A stretch of DNA of 5,743 nt from DASUSF01 sp036375275 (GTDB lineage: Bacteria > Pseudomonadota > Alphaproteobacteria > Geminicoccales > Geminicoccaceae). Position 1 is the first letter of the stretch. Every line of letters begins with the position of its first letter. The notes beneath the pieces are model-generated. The model saw nothing but the letters and a program-made list of their open reading frames with translations, was not told the origin of the DNA and made no database searches. Below are positions 1 through 5,743 of the stretch, piece after piece. Location: positions 1 to 5,743 of the forward strand of contig DASUSF010000142.1 of the NCBI GenBank assembly GCA_036375275.1. The letters are read 5' to 3'. The position numbers and the translations under genes are program-made.

Positions 1-848
1 CGGCCGGTGAAGCCGGTCTCGATCAGCCGGTCGACCAGCGGCATCGGCCGGTCGACGGCGTGGAACGGGTCGTCCCGCGGGAGGCTCGCCCGCAGGCTGG
101 CGGCGACGTGCGGCAGGAGGTCGATCCCGACCAGGTCGGCGAGGCCGAAGACGCCGGTCTTGGGGATGCCGAACGGCCGCGCGATCACGAGATCGGCCTC
201 CTCGACCGGCGTCCCGCGCTCCAGCGCGGAGGTCATCGCCGCCTGCATCCAGAACGAGCCGATCCGGTTGGCGATGAACCCGGGCGTGTCCTTGCAGCGG
301 ACCACGGTCTTGCCGAGCGCGCGATCCGCGAAGCCCGCGACGGTCCGGACCGCGTCGGCGCGGGTCGCCGGCCCCGCCACCACCTCGAGCAGCCGGAGGT
401 AGCGCGGCGGGTTGAAGAAGTGGGTGACCAGGAAGTCGCGCTGGAAGCTCTCGGGCAGGCCGTCCGTGAGCCGGGCGAGCGGCAGGGTCGAGGTGTTCGA
501 GGAGACGATCGAGCCGGGCCGCCGCGCCGCCTCGAGCTTCCGGTACAAGGCCTGCTTGAGCTCCAGGTTCTCGACGATCGCCTCGACGATCCAGTCCGCC
601 TCGACGATCCGCCCGAGATCGTCCTCGAGGTTGCCGGGCTCGACCAGACGCACCGCCGCCCGGCTCATGAAGGGCGCGGGCTCGGTCGTCTTCAGGCGCT
701 CGATCGCCGCCCGCGCGACCGCGCTCCGGTCCCCGCCGTCCGCCACGACGTCGAGCAGCAGGACCGGGACGCCGGCGTTCGCCAGATGGGCCGCGATGCC
801 GCCGCCCATCACGCCCGAGCCGATGACCGCGGCGCGGCGGACCGTCAC
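1..848 (-). CDS. 3-hydroxyacyl-CoA dehydrogenase, FadN-like multifunctional beta-oxidation enzyme (partial, C-terminus beyond left edge)
   Basis: This gene encodes an NAD-dependent 3-hydroxyacyl-CoA dehydrogenase of beta-oxidation, which oxidises 3-hydroxyacyl-CoA to 3-ketoacyl-CoA in the cytoplasm. 282 residues are visible and the frame runs off the window without a stop. Seen: an N-terminal Rossmann motif GSGVMGGGIAAHLANAG (10-26), VSSNTSTLPL (115-124) with the catalytic-type Ser and Asn, HFFNPPRYLRLLEVV (143-157) with the catalytic His143 and Glu155, and KDTPGFIANRIG (186-197). Residues PKTGVFGLADLVGIDL (229-244) belong to the following helical dehydrogenase domain. The sequence resembles the roughly 780-residue family, like Bacillus FadN, in which a crotonase (enoyl-CoA hydratase) domain follows; that half is not visible, so the fusion is inferred. 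The start is GTG at 848, inside the thiolase stop (GTGA overlap), with GGAAG seven bases upstream. The overlap indicates translational coupling to the thiolase that makes the next step. A stand-alone dehydrogenase of about 300 residues is the alternative. Confidence 0.93.
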   Translation of the reverse strand, partial: MTVRRAAVIGSGVMGGGIAAHLANAGVPVLLLDVVADGGDRSAVARAAIERLKTTEPAPFMSRAAVRLVEPGNLEDDLGRIVEADWIVEAIVENLELKQALYRKLEAARRPGSIVSSNTSTLPLARLTDGLPESFQRDFLVTHFFNPPRYLRLLEVVAGPATRADAVRTVAGFADRALGKTVVRCKDTPGFIANRIGSFWMQAAMTSALERGTPVEEADLVIARPFGIPKTGVFGLADLVGIDLLPHVAASLRASLPRDDPFHAVDRPMPLVDRLIETGFTG

Positions 849-1987
849 GGCAGCGCTTCCAGAACCGTCGCGATGCCCTGACCGCCGCCGATGCACTGGG
901 TGGCCAGGGCGTAGCGCCCGCCGTCGCGCTGCATGACCGCGGCCGCCTTCCCGGTGATCCGCGCGCCGCTGGCGCCGAGGGGATGGCCGAGCGCGATCGC
1001 CCCGCCGTCGCGGTTCAGGGTGTCCATGCCGATGCCGAGCTCCTGCACGCAGGCGATCGCCTGGGCGGCGAAGGCCTCGTTCAGCTCGACCACGTCGATG
1101 TCCTCGATCGCGAGCCCCGCCCGGTCCAGCGCCTTCCGGCTCGCCGCGACCGGGCCGATCCCCATGACCTCGGCCGCGCAGCCCGCGACCGCGACGCTCC
1201 TGATCCGCGCCAGCGGCTCGAGCCCGTGCTTCGAGGCGTAGTCCTCGCTGCAGACCAGGGTCGCCGCCGCGCCGTCGGTCAGCGGCGAGCTGGTGCCGGC
1301 GGTCACGGTCCCGCGCTGATCGAACGCCGGCTTGAGCCCGGCGAGCCCGTCCCGGCTGGTCTCGGGGCGGATGCAGCCGTCCTCCTCGACCAGATGGCCA
1401 TTCGCCCTGATCGGCACGATCTCGTCCCGCAGCCGGCCCTCGCTCCTGGCGGCGGCGGCCTTGCGCTGGCTGTCGACCGCGAACGCCTCCTGGGCCTCCC
1501 GGGTGATCTGGTACCGCTCCGCCACGTTCTCCGCCGTCGTGCCCATGCCCACGTAGGCCGCCGGGTAGCGCTCGATGAGCGCCGGGTTCGGCAGGGGGTT
1601 GAAGCCCCCCATCGGGATCCGGGTCATCGACTCGACGCCGGCGCAGACGAACGCCTCGCCGGCATCCATCTGGATGGCCCCCGCCGCCATGTGGATCGCC
1701 TGCATCGACGAGCCGCAGAAGCGGTTGACGGTCGCGCCGGCGACCGTGGCCGGCAGGCCGATGAGCTGGCCGACCAGACGGGCCATGTTCAGGCCCTGCT
1801 CGCCCTCGGGGAAGGCGCAGCCGAGGATCAGGTCCTCGAGGTCATTCGGCTCGACCGCGGTCCGCTCGATCAGCCCCTCGATCACCGCCGCCGCGAGGTC
1901 GTCCGGTCGCACCCGGACCAGCCCGCCCTTGTGGGCGAAGTGGAAGGGCGAGCGGGCATAGCCGGCAATCACGACGCTCTTGTGCAT
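845..1987 (-). CDS. fadA: Thiolase, acetyl-CoA C-acyltransferase (3-ketoacyl-CoA thiolase), FadA-like
   Basis: This is a complete 380-residue thiolase, close to the usual 390 or so. It cleaves 3-ketoacyl-CoA with CoA to acetyl-CoA and a shortened acyl-CoA, the last step of beta-oxidation. Seen: the nucleophilic Cys91 in VNRFCGSSMQAI (87-98), GVESMTRIPMGG after it, NEAF (303-306), the catalytic His335 in GGAIALGHPLGASGARI (328-344), and the second catalytic Cys365 in CIGGGQG (365-371). All four thiolase signature blocks are intact, so it should be active. The start is ATG at 1987 with a weak GGGAA six bases upstream. It follows the MerR gene after a 68-base gap and overlaps the dehydrogenase start by GTGA, which points to one operon. 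A degradative role is inferred from the partner dehydrogenase and ligase; biosynthetic acetoacetyl-CoA thiolases share the same motifs, so chain-length preference cannot be read from the sequence. Confidence 0.95.
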   Translation of the reverse strand: MHKSVVIAGYARSPFHFAHKGGLVRVRPDDLAAAVIEGLIERTAVEPNDLEDLILGCAFPEGEQGLNMARLVGQLIGLPATVAGATVNRFCGSSMQAIHMAAGAIQMDAGEAFVCAGVESMTRIPMGGFNPLPNPALIERYPAAYVGMGTTAENVAERYQITREAQEAFAVDSQRKAAAARSEGRLRDEIVPIRANGHLVEEDGCIRPETSRDGLAGLKPAFDQRGTVTAGTSSPLTDGAAATLVCSEDYASKHGLEPLARIRSVAVAGCAAEVMGIGPVAASRKALDRAGLAIEDIDVVELNEAFAAQAIACVQELGIGMDTLNRDGGAIALGHPLGASGARITGKAAAVMQRDGGRYALATQCIGGGQGIATVLEALP

Positions 1988-2003
1988 GACCTGTTCCCGA
2001 TGC

Positions 2004-2019
2004 AGCCGCCGGAGCGGCT
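2004..2019 (-). other. Short perfect inverted repeat in the merR-thiolase gap
   Basis: AGCCGC and GCGGCT form a perfect six-base stem around a four-base loop, 17 bases upstream of the thiolase ATG at 1987. No T-run follows it in the direction of transcription, so it is not a typical intrinsic terminator. It could be a leader hairpin or processing site that tunes the thiolase against the regulator, but short GC palindromes are frequent in DNA of this composition. The rest of the 68-base gap (1988-2055) shows no clear promoter. Confidence 0.25.
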
Positions 2020-2055
2020 CCCCTTGGTGGTCGCCATCCGGTCGCCCTCATGTAG

Positions 2056-2529
2056 TCAGCCGGGGCCGCCCACGCACCTCGGCGCCGGCACCGCTCCGGC
2101 ACCGCTCCGGCGGACGCCCGTCCCGGCCCCGAGGTGCCGGATCGCCTCCTGCTCGATCCGCCCCAGCTCCTCGAGCGTGAGCTCGATGTCGCGGCGCTGG
2201 CGCTCGAGCTCGCGGATCCGGCTCCGGACCCGCTCGAGCAGCAGGCGGGTCTGCCGGATCTGGCCGTCGGCGAGGGCATAGCACTCGAGCCACTCCCGGA
2301 TCTCGGCGAGGCTGAAGCCGAGCCGCTTGCCGCGGAGGACCAGCAGCAGCCGCGCCCGGTCGCGGTGGCCGTACACGCGCATGGTTCCGATCCGACGCGG
2401 CTGGATCAGGCCCGCGCTCTCGTAGAACCGGATCGCGCGCGGCGTGACCTCGAGGGCCGCCGCGAGCTGGCTGATCGTGAGCTCGCCGCCGTCGCCGGTC
2501 GGCGCCGCAGGCTCGCCGGCATCGCTCAT
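2056..2529 (-). CDS. MerR-family transcriptional regulator, LiuR-like
   Basis: This is a 157-residue DNA-binding regulator. Seen: an N-terminal MerR winged helix-turn-helix at about 17-85, with LTISQLAAALEVTPRAIRFY (17-36), then ESAGLIQPRR and the wing RVYGHRDRARLLLVLRG, then GFSLAEIREWLECY. A long charged coiled-coil follows (about 90-132, rich in R, E, L), which in MerR proteins is the dimer helix. There is no metal-type cysteine cluster; only Cys83 and Cys152 are present. The pattern matches the LiuR-type regulators that control acyl-CoA or branched-chain amino acid breakdown in proteobacteria, so the ligand is probably an acyl-CoA (inferred). The start ATG at 2529 overlaps the ligase stop as ATGA and has GAGG seven bases upstream, so it is translated coupled to the ligase. 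It probably regulates its own operon through the palindromes at 4361-4394. The last 20 or so residues, rich in G, A and P, include an 11-base tandem duplication and look non-conserved. Confidence 0.9.
   Translation of the reverse strand: MSDAGEPAAPTGDGGELTISQLAAALEVTPRAIRFYESAGLIQPRRIGTMRVYGHRDRARLLLVLRGKRLGFSLAEIREWLECYALADGQIRQTRLLLERVRSRIRELERQRRDIELTLEELGRIEQEAIRHLGAGTGVRRSGAGAVPAPRCVGGPG
2086..2107. repeat. Perfect 11-base tandem duplication in the 3' end of the MerR gene
   Basis: The unit CCGGCACCGCT occurs twice head to tail (2086-2096 and 2097-2107). It lies within the codons for the regulator's C-terminal tail. Because 11 is not a multiple of three, gain or loss of one unit changes the tail and the stop codon used. 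With one unit the frame would instead read into a tail ending RGRPRLTT, stopping about eight bases further on. This falls outside the DNA-binding and dimer regions. Confidence 0.85.
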
Positions 2530-4220
2530 CCGGGCGCCTCGCCGGCGGCGAGCAGCTCCCGCTTCAGGATCTTGCCGACGGCGGACTTCGGCAGGGCGTT
2601 CCTGAACTCCACCACCTTCGGCATCTCGATCGGCGAGAGCCGCTCCTTCAGGAACGCGAGCAGCGCCGGCGCGTCCAGCTGGTGCCCGCCCCGGCGGACG
2701 ACGTAGGCCTTCACGGTCTGGCCGCGATAGGCGTCGGGAACGCCGACCACGGCCGCTTCGGCGACCGCGGGATGCTGGTAGAGCGCCTCCTCGACGGTGC
2801 GCGGGTACACGTTGAAGCCGCCGCAGATGATCACGTCCTTCAGCCGGTCGACGACGAAGCCGTAGCCCTCGTCGTCGAGGTAGCCGATGTCGCCGGTGTG
2901 CAGCCGGCCGGCGCGCAGCGCCTCGTCCTCGGCCCCCGCGCGGCTCAGGTAGCCGGTCATGGTCTGCGGCGCGCGGACGCAGATCTCGCCGGTCTCGCCC
3001 GGCCCGAGCACGGTCGTCCGGTCCTCGAGCGACACGACCTCGAGCGCGGTGCCGGGGAGCGGCAGGCCGATCGAGCCGCGCTTGTGCCGCCCGCCGATCG
3101 GATTGCACGTGACGACCGGGCTTTCGGTCAGGCCGTAGCCTTCGACCACCGTGCAGCCGGTCGCCCGCTCGAACTGCTCCTTGACCTCGAGCGGCATGGC
3201 GGCGCCACCGGCGATGCACAGGCGGAGCGACGACAGGTCGAACCGGTGGAGCGCCGGGTGGTTGTTGATCGCCGCGTACAGCGTCGGCACGCCGGGCATC
3301 ACGGTCGGCCGCTTGCGGTCGATGGTCCGGAGCACCTGGGCGAGGTCGAAGCGCGGCAGCAGGATCAGCTCGGCGCCGATCGCGGTGCCGTAGTTCAGGA
3401 CCACGGTCAGCGCGAACACGTGGAAGAGAGGCAGCACCCCGAGCACGCGCTCGCCCTCCGGGTGCGCCAGCCGGTTCCAGGCGACCAGCTGCCGGGCGTT
3501 GCTGAGCAGCGCGGCGTGGGTCAGCGCCGCCGCCTTGGGGACGCCGGTGGTGCCGCCGGTGTACTGCAGGACCGCGACGTCCCGCTCGGGCTCGACCCGG
3601 ACCGGCTCCGGCGCGGCGGACCCCAGGATCAGCTCATGGAAGCCGAGGTTCCCGGCCCCGCCGTCGAACCGGGCGATCTCGCTCCGCTTGACCCACGGAT
3701 AGAACAGGTTCTTCGGGAACGGCAGCGCATCCGCGAGGCGCGCGACTACCACCGTCTCGAGCGGCGTCCGCCCGATCAGGCCGTCGAGCTTCGGCAGGAG
3801 CTGCTTCAGATCGAGGGTCACCATGATCGTCGTGCCGCTGTCGACCACCTGGCGCTCGATCTCGGGCGGCGCGTACAGCGGGTTGTAGTTGACCACCGTC
3901 CCGCCGGCCTTGAGCACGGCGAAGTAGGCGATCACGAAATACGGGCAGTTCGGCAGGAGCAGGCCGACCCGCGTCCCCGCCCGGACGCCGATGCGCTGGA
4001 AGCCCGCCGCGGCCCGGTCGACCAGGCGGGCGACCTCGCCGTAGGTCCAGGCCTTGTCCAGAAAGTCGATGAAGCGGCGGTCGGGAAAAGCGGCTGCGGC
4101 GGCGTCGAGCAGGGTCCAGAGCGGCGCCGGCTCGCTCGCGAAGCCCCACCCGATCCCGGGGGGATAGCTCTTCAGCCAGAGCGGCTCGCACGTCTCGACG
4201 CGCTCGATGACCTCGTTCAC
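2526..4220 (-). CDS. fadD: Long-chain fatty acid--CoA ligase (AMP-forming acyl-CoA synthetase), FadD-like
   Basis: This 564-residue enzyme of the ANL superfamily activates a carboxylic acid with ATP and CoA to an acyl-CoA through an acyl-adenylate. Seen (numbering from the GTG at 4220): the P-loop YTGGTTGVPKAA (220-231), the GYGLTE motif (361-366), TGDIGYLDDEGY (442-453), the hinge DRLKD (458-462), GGFNVYP (467-473), and PKSAVGKILKREL with the catalytic Lys550. All core motifs are intact. The length fits FadD (about 560). I chose GTG at 4220 because GGGGA lies seven bases upstream and homologous-looking sequence begins just after it (KSYPPG at 17-22). An ATG at 4322 would add 34 Arg/Ala/Gly-rich residues and has no ribosome site. 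The gene is first in the operon and overlaps the regulator by ATGA. Substrate is inferred: the family resemblance fits long-chain fatty acids, but medium-chain or dicarboxylate ligases of the PimA type look similar. Confidence 0.92.
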   Translation of the reverse strand: MNEVIERVETCEPLWLKSYPPGIGWGFASEPAPLWTLLDAAAAAFPDRRFIDFLDKAWTYGEVARLVDRAAAGFQRIGVRAGTRVGLLLPNCPYFVIAYFAVLKAGGTVVNYNPLYAPPEIERQVVDSGTTIMVTLDLKQLLPKLDGLIGRTPLETVVVARLADALPFPKNLFYPWVKRSEIARFDGGAGNLGFHELILGSAAPEPVRVEPERDVAVLQYTGGTTGVPKAAALTHAALLSNARQLVAWNRLAHPEGERVLGVLPLFHVFALTVVLNYGTAIGAELILLPRFDLAQVLRTIDRKRPTVMPGVPTLYAAINNHPALHRFDLSSLRLCIAGGAAMPLEVKEQFERATGCTVVEGYGLTESPVVTCNPIGGRHKRGSIGLPLPGTALEVVSLEDRTTVLGPGETGEICVRAPQTMTGYLSRAGAEDEALRAGRLHTGDIGYLDDEGYGFVVDRLKDVIICGGFNVYPRTVEEALYQHPAVAEAAVVGVPDAYRGQTVKAYVVRRGGHQLDAPALLAFLKERLSPIEMPKVVEFRNALPKSAVGKILKRELLAAGEAPG

Positions 4221-4227
4221 CCGAAGG

Positions 4228-4232
4228 TCCCC
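4228..4232 (-). promoter_or_regulatory. Ribosome binding site supporting the GTG start of the acyl-CoA ligase
   Basis: GGGGA on the minus strand lies seven bases before the GTG at 4220. The same seven-base spacing is seen for the regulator and the dehydrogenase. The alternative ATG at 4322 has no comparable site, and a GTG at 4247 has GAGGGG only one base away, too close to be used. Confidence 0.55.
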
Positions 4233-4335
4233 GCTGTCGCTGCCCACGCCCCTCGCCGCGGCCCGCCCGGCCTGCGCTTCGCGACGCCTGCCGGATCGCC
4301 CCCGGCGCCGGAACGATCCCATTGTCGGCGGCGCC

Positions 4336-4354
4336 GGTTAAGCAATCCCTAACC
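4336..4354. repeat. Short inverted repeat spanning the possible -10 box
   Basis: GGTTA and TAACC flank a nine-base loop (4341-4349). The right arm overlaps the possible -10 hexamer at 4346-4351. The five-base arms are short and could be chance, or a second protein site at the transcription start. Confidence 0.25.
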
Positions 4355-4375
4355 CGCCCCTGACGTAAACGTCAA
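4346..4375 (-). promoter_or_regulatory. Possible promoter of the acyl-CoA ligase operon
   Basis: On the minus strand a good -35 box TTGACG (4370-4375) is followed after 18 bases by a poor -10 box TAGGGA (4346-4351). The -35 is part of the palindrome at 4361-4374, so a bound regulator would meet RNA polymerase directly. The transcript would start near 4339 and give a leader of about 120 bases to the GTG at 4220. The weak -10 with a slightly long spacer would suit a MerR-controlled promoter, but this is prediction only. Confidence 0.4.
4361..4374. promoter_or_regulatory. Perfect palindromic operator candidate, LiuR-like
   Basis: TGACGTAAACGTCA is two perfect six-base arms (TGACGT / ACGTCA) around a two-base centre. 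It lies in the short AT-richer gap between moeA and the acyl-CoA ligase operon, whose second gene is a MerR regulator. From memory, LiuR-type MerR regulators bind ACGT-nn-ACGT palindromes like this one. The likely role is auto-control of the ligase operon. The identity of the binder is inferred; the palindrome itself is certain. Confidence 0.65.
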
Positions 4376-4380
4376 CACAG

Positions 4381-4394
4381 GACCGTCAACGTCA
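4381..4394. promoter_or_regulatory. Degenerate second copy of the operator, overlapping the moeA stop codon
   Basis: Read on the minus strand, TGACGTTGACGGTC matches the first site's TGACGTTTACGTCA at 10 of 14 positions, including a complete TGACGT half site. It lies exactly 20 bases away, about two helical turns, so both sites would face the same side of the DNA. Its last three bases are the moeA stop codon. It may be a weaker cooperative site. Confidence 0.4.
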
Positions 4395-5669
4395 GCCCGG
4401 CTCCAGGCCGAGCTCGCTGAAGGGGACGAACCAGACCATCTCGCCCGCTTCCACGGCGGTCCGGGATTCCGGGATCTCGATCAGGCCATCGGCTTCCTGG
4501 AGCGAGGTCAGGATGCCCGAGCCTTCGCGCTCGATCCGCCGGACGGCGCGGGGCACGCCCTGCCCGTCGCGCTCCAGCGCGCCCCGCAGATACTCCAGGC
4601 GCCCGGGCTTCTTGCGCATCCTGAAGCCGGCCGGCACCGGAAAGCGGGTCGGGCGCGGCCAGTCACCGCCGCCGAGCCGGGTCAGCACCGGCCGGGCGAA
4701 GCGCAGAAAGCAGATCACCGCCGCGACCGGGTTGCCGGGCAGCCCGATGAAGACGCAGTCGTCGAGCTGGCCGAGGGCGAGCGGCCGGCCCGGCTTGACC
4801 GCGATCTGCCAGAAATGCAGGCGGCCGAGCTCGGCGACGGCGCGCACGAGGTGGTCCTCGTCGCCCCGCGACGCGCCGCCCGAAGTCACCAGCGCGTCGT
4901 GCGACGCGGCCGCTGCCGCGATCCGCTCGCGGACCACCTGCCTGCGGTCGGGAAGGATGCCGAGGTCCGTGACCTCGCAGCCGAGCCGGGCGAGCAGCCC
5001 GGCGAGCATCGTCCGGTTCACGTCGTAGGTGGCGCCGGCGGCGAGCGGCGCGCCGGGCTCGACCAGCTCGTCGCCCGAGGAGAGCACCGCGACCCTGAGC
5101 GGGCGAAAGACCTCGAGCGACGCCCGCCCGGCGACCGCGGCGACGCCCACGTCCTGGGCCCTGAGCCGCCGGCCCGGCTCGAGCACCACCTCGCCCGCGC
5201 GCATGTCCTCGCCGGCGAGCCGGCGGTTGGCGCCGCGCTTCAGGCCCGCCGGGATCACGACGCTCCCGCCTTCCCGCGCGACGTCCTCCTGCATCGCGAC
5301 CGTGTCGGTCCCGCACGGCAGCGCCGCCCCGGTCAGCACCCGGAGCGCGTGCCCCGGCGGCACCGCTGCCGGGAAGGGGTGCCCTGCCGCGGCGCGACCG
5401 TCGAGGAGGGCGAGCCGGAGCGGCGCCTCTGCACCGGACAGATCGAGCGCGAAGGCGAAGCCATCGACCGCCACGTTGTCGAAGCCCGGCGCATCCCGGC
5501 CGCTCACCACGCGCTCGGCGAGCAGCCGGCCATGGGCGGCGGCAAGGGGGACGGTCTCGGTGCCGGCAATCGGCGCGATCCGGGCCTCGAGCAGGGCGAG
5601 CGCCTGGTCGGCCGGCATCCGCTTCGGGTCGTGGGCGAAGCAGTCGTCGAGCAGCCGCCGGTCCGCCAT
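4392..5669 (-). CDS. moeA: Molybdopterin molybdotransferase MoeA
   Basis: This cytoplasmic enzyme inserts molybdate into adenylylated molybdopterin to give molybdenum cofactor. 425 residues, close to the usual 400-420. Seen (from ATG 5669): DDCFA near the N-terminus (8-12), DNVAVDGFAF (64-73; the NSAMDGYA block of the family, here altered), LTGAALPCGTDTVAMQED (112-129), LSSGDELVEPG (196-206), VTSGGASRGDEDHL (261-274) and KPGRPLALG (292-300) with FIGLPGNPVAA (307-317), the MoCF-fold signatures, then a C-terminal beta domain. I prefer ATG at 5669: it lies four bases after the upstream stop, has GGTGGA seven bases before it, and puts DDCFA where relatives have it. GTG at 5681 would add four residues and overlap the upstream gene by eight bases. 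No terminator is seen before the ligase operon, so readthrough is possible. No functional link between cofactor synthesis and fatty acid oxidation is apparent. Confidence 0.96.
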   Translation of the reverse strand: MADRRLLDDCFAHDPKRMPADQALALLEARIAPIAGTETVPLAAAHGRLLAERVVSGRDAPGFDNVAVDGFAFALDLSGAEAPLRLALLDGRAAAGHPFPAAVPPGHALRVLTGAALPCGTDTVAMQEDVAREGGSVVIPAGLKRGANRRLAGEDMRAGEVVLEPGRRLRAQDVGVAAVAGRASLEVFRPLRVAVLSSGDELVEPGAPLAAGATYDVNRTMLAGLLARLGCEVTDLGILPDRRQVVRERIAAAAASHDALVTSGGASRGDEDHLVRAVAELGRLHFWQIAVKPGRPLALGQLDDCVFIGLPGNPVAAVICFLRFARPVLTRLGGGDWPRPTRFPVPAGFRMRKKPGRLEYLRGALERDGQGVPRAVRRIEREGSGILTSLQEADGLIEIPESRTAVEAGEMVWFVPFSELGLEPG

Positions 5670-5673
5670 CGCC

Positions 5674-5743
5674 TCATCCACCCGCGACCAGCGCCCGGAG
5701 CGCGCCCCGGACGCTGCCGGCCTCGAGCATCCGGATCCCGGCC
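5674..5743 (-). CDS. C-terminal end of an unidentified gene upstream of moeA (partial)
   Basis: The frame entering from the right edge gives 22 codons ending RGALRALVAGG and a TGA at 5676-5674. The stretch is Ala/Leu/Gly/Arg-rich and probably an amphipathic helix. The frame is supported by its stop four bases before the moeA ATG with the moeA ribosome site inside it, a typical operon junction. Too little is present to name the product. A molybdenum cofactor gene is a reasonable guess from position only, and I do not recognise the tail as MobA, MobB, MoaC or MoaE. Confidence 0.5.
   Translation of the reverse strand, partial: AGIRMLEAGSVRGALRALVAGG
5677..5682 (-). promoter_or_regulatory. Ribosome binding site supporting the ATG start of moeA
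   Basis: GGTGGA on the minus strand ends seven bases before the ATG at 5669 and lies inside the last codons of the upstream gene. The competing GTG at 5681 sits within this site and has no good site of its own. Confidence 0.45.

Noticed and set aside
60..881. Long open frame on the plus strand (273 codons) opposite the dehydrogenase
   Set aside because: It mirrors the GC-rich codons of a gene with intact catalytic motifs; its product is a low-complexity Arg/Asp/Ala/Gly mixture with no domain.
983..2281. Plus-strand open frame of 432 codons opposite the thiolase and regulator
   Set aside because: It crosses two convincing minus-strand genes and their gap, is rich in Arg, Asp and Ala, and shows no recognisable fold or start signal.
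2530..3219. Upstream extension of the MerR frame into the ligase gene (387-codon open frame from 3219)
   Set aside because: The upstream part is the ligase read in another frame, low-complexity and Arg-rich; the ATG at 2529 has a ribosome site and starts just before the conserved helix-turn-helix.
2682..4352. Plus-strand open frame of 556 codons opposite the acyl-CoA ligase
   Set aside because: Same composition artefact; the ligase on the other strand has every family motif in order.
4361..4374. Reading the palindrome as an intrinsic terminator of moeA
   Set aside because: The two-base centre cannot form a proper loop and no T-run follows; a protein-binding site fits better.
4663..5316. Alternative minus-strand frame of 217 codons inside moeA
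   Set aside because: It is an Arg/Gly/Ala-rich shadow of moeA in another frame with no motif.

Overview
The window is very GC-rich DNA, with GC-heavy third codon positions and long open frames on the opposite strand that are only composition artefacts. The protein sequences look alphaproteobacterial, Rhodospirillales- or Rhizobiales-like: the MoeA has a DDCFA-type N-terminus, the MerR regulator is of LiuR type, and the dehydrogenase is of the long FadN-like type. The taxonomic call rests on remembered family resemblance, not on a search. All genes lie on the minus strand, so transcription runs from right to left. No RNA gene, mobile element or CRISPR array was seen.

Right part (5743 to 4392): the last 22 codons of an unidentified gene, then moeA, the molybdenum insertase of molybdenum cofactor synthesis. 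The two are four bases apart when MoeA starts at the ATG at 5669, so they probably share a transcript.

Control region (4221-4394): this separates moeA from the lipid genes. It holds a perfect 14-base palindrome, TGACGTAAACGTCA, with a degenerate second copy exactly 20 bases away that runs into the moeA stop codon. A possible leftward promoter uses the palindrome's TTGACG as its -35 box. This resembles the ACGT-centred operators of LiuR-type MerR regulators.

Left part (4220 to 1): a compact fatty-acid or acyl-CoA degradation operon in the order acyl-CoA ligase (fadD-like), MerR regulator, thiolase (fadA-like), 3-hydroxyacyl-CoA dehydrogenase (cut by the left edge; its relatives usually carry an enoyl-CoA hydratase domain as well). 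The ligase and regulator overlap by ATGA, and the thiolase and dehydrogenase by GTGA. Inferred scheme: the ligase activates the acid to its CoA ester, the dehydrogenase/hydratase and thiolase run the later beta-oxidation steps, and the regulator controls its own operon through the palindromes. An acyl-CoA dehydrogenase, needed for the first oxidation, is not in the window. The genes are recognisable families. I see no clearly undescribed system; the most interesting item is the tandem operator.
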